A program made the translations under genes and the position numbers. DNA of 64,000 nt from Galdieria partita (Eukaryota > Rhodophyta > Bangiophyceae > Galdieriales > Galdieriaceae), in the NCBI GenBank assembly GCA_025991245.1, contig BQMJ01000075.1, forward strand, positions 1 to 64,000, read 5' to 3'. Under the pieces are notes generated by a model. That model saw nothing but the letters and a program-made list of their open reading frames with translations. It made no database searches and was not told the origin of the DNA. The first letter of the stretch is position 1, and the number at the start of each line of letters is the position of its first letter. Shown piece by piece: positions 57,996 to 64,000 of the stretch.

Positions 57996-58073
57996 ACTAT
58001 CTATTATATCCATAGATGGATCACAAATAGAGCTGCTGGCCAACTACATATCTTTCCAATTATCTAAAAACAA

Positions 58074-61000
58074 TCAAGATAAATGGAAACTTCCTTGACC
58101 TTCTCGAATAGCATATTCCAACCGTTCTTTAGCAATTTCATACGAAGAGTACTGTGGAAGTTTCAAGTAATTGGTACATGTCATAACAGTTGGCAAGCAT
58201 TCATCAGGACTTCGACCTGCTTCTGGTGTTCGCTTTACAATAGTTAGACGGGGATTCAATGCAGCCAAACCTCCAACCGGCAATCGAGGAGTGCCAGTCA
58301 CAAATGTCAAAAACATTCGTTGTTCCTCTAAATTGTATTTTGATAACACTTGAAACAAGTATTGTACGGCAGGACTTTCATGAGTATAGCCATGATCACA
58401 TTGAGTAGCCGCCACCAAACTATTCCACTCCCATTTCTCATAGCTAGGTCCACATAACAAAGACTCAAACTCTTCAGGCATAAATTGTAACCAACTCGTC
58501 GGTGACAAAACCTCTTCACAACCTGCACAAAAGGCAGCAACTTGCCTAGAAACTCCATCCACTAACAAATACCTACAAAATACTCACTCAGATTGGATAC
58601 ACTATCATCTATATATAACTTACCTGCAAACTAGGCTAATATAATCTTTTACATTTTCTTTCGTAACAGGACAACGACTTCCACCTGGAAACAATTCCAT
58701 ATTCTCCGCTCCTGGAACAGTAAAATATAAACATAAATCTTCAATAGCATCTTCATTTCCTCCTTTCTTGGCTGATTCCTTCAACTGCAACATGGCAAAC
58801 AGTGAAGAAGCTAAAGCAGGGTCTACTTGAGCCAAATCTTCTAACGTGGGATGATAACCAGAAAGAAAAATATCGGCTTCATTCATACAAAACTTATGCT
58901 CAATATACGCTTGAACAAGTTTCACAAAATGGGGTGATAAACGCAAGTCTAATAAACGTCCATCTAGCAATGCTTTGGCACAAAACTTTCCCATAAAATG
59001 AAACAATAACAAAATTTGTTGTGCCTAATAACAACAATTCGGTTTCTCTATCATTTCCATAAAAAAGACAACACTTACTTGAGGAGAACGGTCATCCTTA
59101 TCCATCACATTAGGAAATAACCCGTTTCCTGGCGGCTGCGTATATTTCTTTTCTTCCGCATTCTCCAGACTTTTCCAAGAAACACGACTCTTCCGATGAC
59201 GAGATCTCTTTGGCGATATGTGTTCAGAACAGCAACGAGCATCGACACTCTTCCATAGTCCCAAATCACTTCGTTGAAGTTCATTGCTAACCAAAGTATA
59301 AAATTCCAACGTTGGCCCCAATCCGGTTCCTACTTCATCAAAGAATTCAATTTCCAATATACTCCTTTCTTCACAATAGAGTTCTAGCGCTTTCATTGCA
59401 GAACGAAGAATACAGTTCCTAGATATTCGAACCTTTTGCCTAGGCAATCTTCCAAGCAGGCTTTCTCGATCTTGATAACGGTCAAGCCTACGGTTCAGAC
59501 TAAAGAAACTCGCCAATGAACTTGCACCTCTCAATAGACGAGGATGATGAAGTTGGTGAAGTGCTTCTGCTCGCTGTTGAAGCTTCCTAAATGCACGTGC
59601 AATACCCAAATAAGTTAACTGAAAGGCCAACTGTCTCGTTTCAAAGGGAAACAGAAATGGAGAGTGACGTGGAAGATACTTTGTCCAGTGTGGATAGGAA
59701 GCACTTGCGAGAATGACGGGATCTGAAAGTTGCCGAATCAGCTTTGAGGATAACTTATGACTGTGAAAGATATCATCCGGAACAATGGTGCTCTGTAATG
59801 AAACTGTTGTTTCCTCTCTTTCCAACTTATTGATACGGAAAAGATCATTGAGTAACATAATACAATTTCCAGCGATCTCTGAGATATAACTGGGGGGATT
59901 GACAGGTTTCACTGTGGAATGTTGTTCTGAATGCATCTTCTCTACAAACTTCTCTATGTTCAAATCCTCATCATCCTCACTTAAAACTTGTTCATTAAAC
60001 TCAAGGGTATAAAAGCTATCCCAAAGACCAGGCTCTGGAACTACGGGATCTCTCTCCAAGTTTAGTGAGCAGAAATTGGTGACACACATCAAAGCGGAAA
60101 AGTGCGAAGGAACTGGATGTCCATTCATATAAAAGCACAGCTTCCTTCTTCTTGAGCAAGATGCCACACCAACATTGTTATTGTTGTTAGATGGACGAAT
60201 TTCCATTTCTTGTTGCTGTGTCGAAATGGAAGTTGAAAGATGTTCCGAAGGGTCCGTATGACATGGACGTGTAGGTGACAAGGAATCTACATCCAACTCC
60301 ACTGCAGGAAGAGATGAACTCAAACCTTCAGTATAAAGATTGTCCCCCCAAACATCTTCGTCTTGACTTGAATCTTCATCTACTTCTTCTTGTTCTTCAT
60401 TCACATCAGCAACGGGAGCAGATTGATCAGCCCATTCGTCTGCATCATCTTGATTCAGGTCACTCATATCCTCTTCTTCTCCCACGTCTTCCTCCGCAAT
60501 CGATAATGTTCTGTAGATAGTAGTGTCCTCTGATGGGCTTTCATAACTTTGTGAACTTTCCTGTGCAGAATCCCATCCTTCAAATAGTTCAACCATGAAT
60601 ATTTCGTAAAGACACAGCAACAAACCTACCTTCTTCAATACCTGCAATGCTCTCTTCGTCTGTTGTATCTTCAGAATCACCTCTGCCGGTACTTGATAAT
60701 AATGTAAGGCGTTGTCCACTACTCGAACGTGTTCTTCTACTTCGGGTACGACCAAGGTTGGCATTATTTCTTTGTTCTAGACGTTTGACGACAAATTTTT
60801 CTATAGAACGAATATTCGTTAGCGGCTCTATGGAAGCACAAATTGAAAATGCATGTCGAGTTCTGGATTGTTGTTTTAGTTTAAACTTGAGAGGTTGGTG
60901 CAATAAATGAAGAGCTGTTCCAACGGTTATATCAGGCGAAATGACAGGAACATCCTCAGTTGCTGCCAATACATCCACAGTTCTTATTACGAGATTTCGA

Positions 61001-63489
61001 AATCCTTCAGGATTCCTCTTTGCACTTTTAGCAAATATAGCAAGTCGCTGTTTTCGCAAAGACTCGTTTCCATTCGCTGCAAAAAAGTTCACCACTGCTG
61101 GAATAGTGTCACTCTGGATCATTTCAAACCTCGAAACACTCTTTTCCCCATGAAACATACTTAGCAAGGCATCCAGTTTCTCTTCCATCTCATTTGAAAA
61201 TAAAGTTTCATCCGATGGTATATTACTCAAAAAGCTGCCAATCTCTTTCAATGACTCAAAAAATGGATTCTGAGATTGGCATGCTTCCGATTCTGAATAA
61301 AATTCCAAAATACTGTTGATGTTCTGCGCAAGTGCTCCATTTGCAGAGTCTTCTTCCGATACAGATTGACAACGTTCCTTCAACCTTCGAAGCTCATGAA
61401 AAACGCCTTCACGAACAAAAGGAACTCTCAGAGAGTCTTTTAAACTATTCATACAAGCAACTGCCAGATGTGTGCCAAACGCATTTTCCATCTTGGAACC
61501 ATTGAAACTCAAAAGACTTGAAATAAACGGAATCAATGTGCTACTAGTACTTGATATGGGATTATTAAACAAAGTTGCTTTCAATACGTCACTCGAAACA
61601 CATCCAACAAACTTTCTCATGCAAGACATAATCTGTCGTTTCACTACTGTACTGGTCGAAGATTTGAACAGCTTGATAAACTGAGGAAACAATAGAGTAC
61701 CATACGGATGTAATATTTCGGGTGACTCAAGAAGCATATTTCTCCTTTGTCTTTCGATTTCACTTCTAAATTGATCAGAAAAGCGCGAGGAAACTTCAAT
61801 GCGATAAAGCTCCACTATCTTTCTCTGCATGGTATAGTTACTGTTATCCAAGTATTCTTCTGATTCTGTTACAAGTGCGTCTGCTAATTGTAGGACGTCC
61901 GATGCAGAGCAAGTTGCAGAACCGTCTTGTTCAAGCAAGTCTTTCAATAAAACTACAATTGTCATGAGTTGTCCGTTTTCACCCACACGTTCTTCTGTCA
62001 AAATACGTTTCAACAAAACTGCAGAGCCCCTAGCTCCATTTGATAAAAGGTTTAAGATATCTGAGACGGTATGACTTGACAAGGACGAGATTGCAAATAA
62101 CAAAAAATCCATCATCTTGGTGAGAATAGGGAAGTCTTCGCTGTTGGAACTTCCCAGTGCAAAAATTTTCGAAAGTTCTTCTGAATGCCATCTAAAAGAA
62201 TCAGTCAGTCGAGCGAAAGCAGTGATTCCGCTATCCCGAATACGTGAATCTTCAAAAGATAGTAACTGATACAATGAAGGCAATGCCTCTTCTATCTTGC
62301 TAAATGAATCCACCGTTACAGAACGACAAAGGTTGGCGGCAGTACTGGCAGCTGTTCTTTGAACACCTGTCGAGAAAAAATCGATATAGGATAGTACTGC
62401 AAGTAACCCACCGGAACGAAGAACTGGGCCTGGAAATTCTCGACTCATCTTTTCCAATGCCGTCAAAGCCTGTTCTGCTAAATCTATGTACTCTATAGAT
62501 AATAGCGTATTGCAAAGCACGCTAGGTGCTCCATGATGTGTAATGGCGGATGCTGAGTGAGGAAGCACTTCCATCATATGACTCAGTGCTCGTGCAGCAA
62601 GCAACATTGTGTCAGGACACTGACTTTCCTCCAGAAGGGTCACTAAAGCAGGTACAAAGGAATCAATTTGAAACGACAGTAGTGAATCCTCAGTTCCAAT
62701 AGATAAATATTCACAAAGGTCATTCAGCGCTGCCAGTCTTTGCGACTCGTCAGTAGGGTCGCGAATAGAGCTTAATAAGTGACTGGTACGCACACCTCGT
62801 TCCACAGCAAACAAGTCCTCAATACCCTACACTTTGTTATTATCTGAATTTTTGGGCTTTTCCCTTTTGCTACTTACAGTTCCTAATCTTCTGAGTAAGC
62901 CATGTAAAGAGCTAGAAGTTGCAATGCGCCTAGATGTGGAAGCTTCGTGCAACTCTGGAGAAGATGCTTCTTCCTCAAGCCGTCTAGAAACATTCACCCT
63001 CTCATTTGCAGAGCTTGAAGAACTATGTGACTCGAAGCTCTTCCTATTTTCGTCGGAGTTCACTTCGGTGTTGCCTCTTTGCGCCATTTCTTTGGTCCTT
63101 TCTGAGCTGCTACTTCTCAACCTCTTTGAACTGCTGAATAACAATTCCCTTTTAATTCTACTATCTTGCTTAGATTGACGCTTGGTACCTGGAGTTTTGT
63201 CAGAGTTTTAAGTGTTTTCTGAGGGCGTGGTCCTACCTCTTGAACTAGAAGGCTGCAACTCTTGTCCTAACTCTTCAGAGTTATACTCGGAAAGTTTCTT
63301 CTCCTTCTTGCTTGTCTCTTTAGACTGTGACCAACCAGACGAACGAAATCCCTTTCCTCGCTTGTGTTGGTCCCTTTGGTCTTCACGTGGCAGACAATGG
63401 TTTGTCTCTGTACTCGTGTCGACTCTTTTTTCTCTATTCCTCAATGTGTACTCCAAGGACCTCTTACGGTCCTTACTTCTTGTCTCCAT
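58074..63489 (-). CDS. UPL3: HECT-type E3 ubiquitin ligase, UPL3/TRIP12 type
   Basis: Six exons (63489-63237, 63188-62878, 62826-60630, 60577-59079, 59024-58624, 58572-58074) give 1719 residues. The start M-E-T-R-S-K and the following serine/arginine-rich region resemble plant UPL3. Armadillo repeats follow (C-E-Y-L-S-I-G-T-E-D-S-L-L, then M-L-L-A-A-R-A-L, then V-L-S-Y-I-D-F-F-S-T-G-V-Q-R). An acidic stretch near residues 930-1000 and a C-terminal HECT domain from about 1350 complete it (F-F-D-E-V-G-T-G-L-G-P-T-L-E-F-Y, G-K-F-C-A-K-A-L-L-D-G-R). The catalytic cysteine is C1686 in L-P-T-V-M-T-C-T-N-Y-L-K-L-P. Family members mark proteins with ubiquitin in the nucleus. All five introns are 47-53 nt. 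The closest alternative, UPL4, would share the same parts. Confidence 0.93.
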
Positions 63490-63521
63490 ACTCCATGCTC
63501 TCAAGCTCTCTCTATCCAATG

Positions 63522-64000
63522 CTACAGCCAAAAAGCCAACAAGTACAATTCTTCAACTGGACCACCGACAGTTGGCAGATGTCTTTGAGCGGGAAATGCG
63601 CTCTTGACGTTGCTTCTGACTCTAAAGTTTTCAAAAATACACATATTATCAAGTATGAAGTTTATCGTATATGATGGCATTGTATCTTTCAATATGACCA
63701 ACAGCCAATGAATAGACTGTGCACCTACCAAGACCTTGGGCAAAGACAGTGTGGTTACCTGAGGTTCGAATGGTGCCACAGTCAGCCATTAGTTTTTCTA
63801 GGCAACTTGAAAGTTGATAACCATGAGAAAAGACAAAAGATTCACAAGGCTGAACTCCCAAAACCCCTCCAAGTACTATGAACTATAGTTGTCGATAAAT
63901 GTGTGCCAAATATGTGACAACTGATTGGAGCACAAGAGTTTTTTTACAATACGTAATATGACCACAATATGCCATCAGTTCGTGTGAAAGTGTAGAAGAA
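63522..64000 (-). CDS. 3' part of an uncharacterised gene, continues beyond the window
   Basis: A - strand coding-like stretch with G-G-V-L-G-V-Q-P-C-E-S-F-V-F-S-H-G-Y-Q and later M-A-D-C-G-T-I-R-T-S-G-N-H-T-V-F-A-Q-G-L-G-R. An acceptor-like CTATAG lies at about 63885, so this looks like the last exons of a spliced gene entering from the right. The stop is uncertain (63522 or 63649, depending on a final intron). It ends ~30 bp upstream of the HECT gene on the same strand. Family not recognised. Confidence 0.4.

Noticed and set aside
57700-58098. 132-codon + strand frame upstream of XPD
   Set aside because: Built largely from the CA/AT microsatellite and the reverse of XPD exon 1.
62827-63607. 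+ strand frames of 114-131 codons opposite the HECT gene start
   Set aside because: Mirror of the serine/arginine-rich N-terminus; the - strand exons splice cleanly and match the family.
63755-63785. tRNA B-box-like word (GGTTCGAAT) near the right edge
   Set aside because: No cloverleaf can be drawn around it and it lies in a coding-like - strand stretch.

Overview
The window begins at a chromosome end. The first ~470 bases are a C-rich telomere array of mixed 10- and 11-base units (AATAAACCCT / AAATAAACCCT). From there to about 63.5 kb the sequence runs from subtelomere into a gene-dense nuclear arm. The genes are eukaryotic, with short GT-AG introns (mostly 40-60 nt, one as short as 32 nt), almost no intergenic space and AT-rich DNA. 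The mix of housekeeping genes, a CMP-KDO synthetase and a very compact layout fits a unicellular red alga of the Cyanidiophyceae, most likely a Galdieria-like species. That assignment is inference; no rRNA or plastid marker is present.

Layout. 1-470: telomere. ~478-6800: non-coding subtelomere made of two families of diverged tandem repeats (unit ~960 bp, then ~1.2 kb), with T much commoner than A on the + strand. 6800-10587: no convincing gene. 10588-17955: a small family of subtelomeric P-loop NTPases with a C-terminal nuclease-like domain. It has two intact 702-residue copies facing tail to tail and a third, decayed copy. 17956-22058: gene graveyard, including a recognisable RPS15 (uS19) pseudogene. 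From 22063 on the DNA is packed with genes: GH35 beta-galactosidase, homogentisate 1,2-dioxygenase, a Rabconnectin-3/Rav1 (DMXL) protein, THOC1, a CENP-C homologue, CCT zeta, a CXC/LIN54-type protein, a membrane-anchored polysaccharide-deacetylase-like protein, an unknown protein, CMP-KDO synthetase, TFIIE alpha, NAA25, TMEM242, SPRING1, a PPR protein, XPD helicase and a UPL3/TRIP12-type HECT ubiquitin ligase. A partial gene lies at the right edge.

The most striking structure is between 44.7 and 54.0 kb. Seven genes strictly alternate in strand, and all six junctions are either 44 bp or less or overlapping coding sequence. Tail-to-tail overlaps are 6, 8 and 4 nt. Head-to-head gaps are 44 and 15 nt, plus one 9-nt overlap in which both start codons lie inside the neighbour's coding sequence. 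The best candidate for a lesser-known system is the subtelomeric NTPase-nuclease family. Its NTPase core is nearly identical at DNA level between the two intact inverted copies while their ends have diverged, which suggests recent gene conversion.

Splice structures were built by eye from reading frame, GT/AG borders and remembered family sequences. No alignment or search was run.
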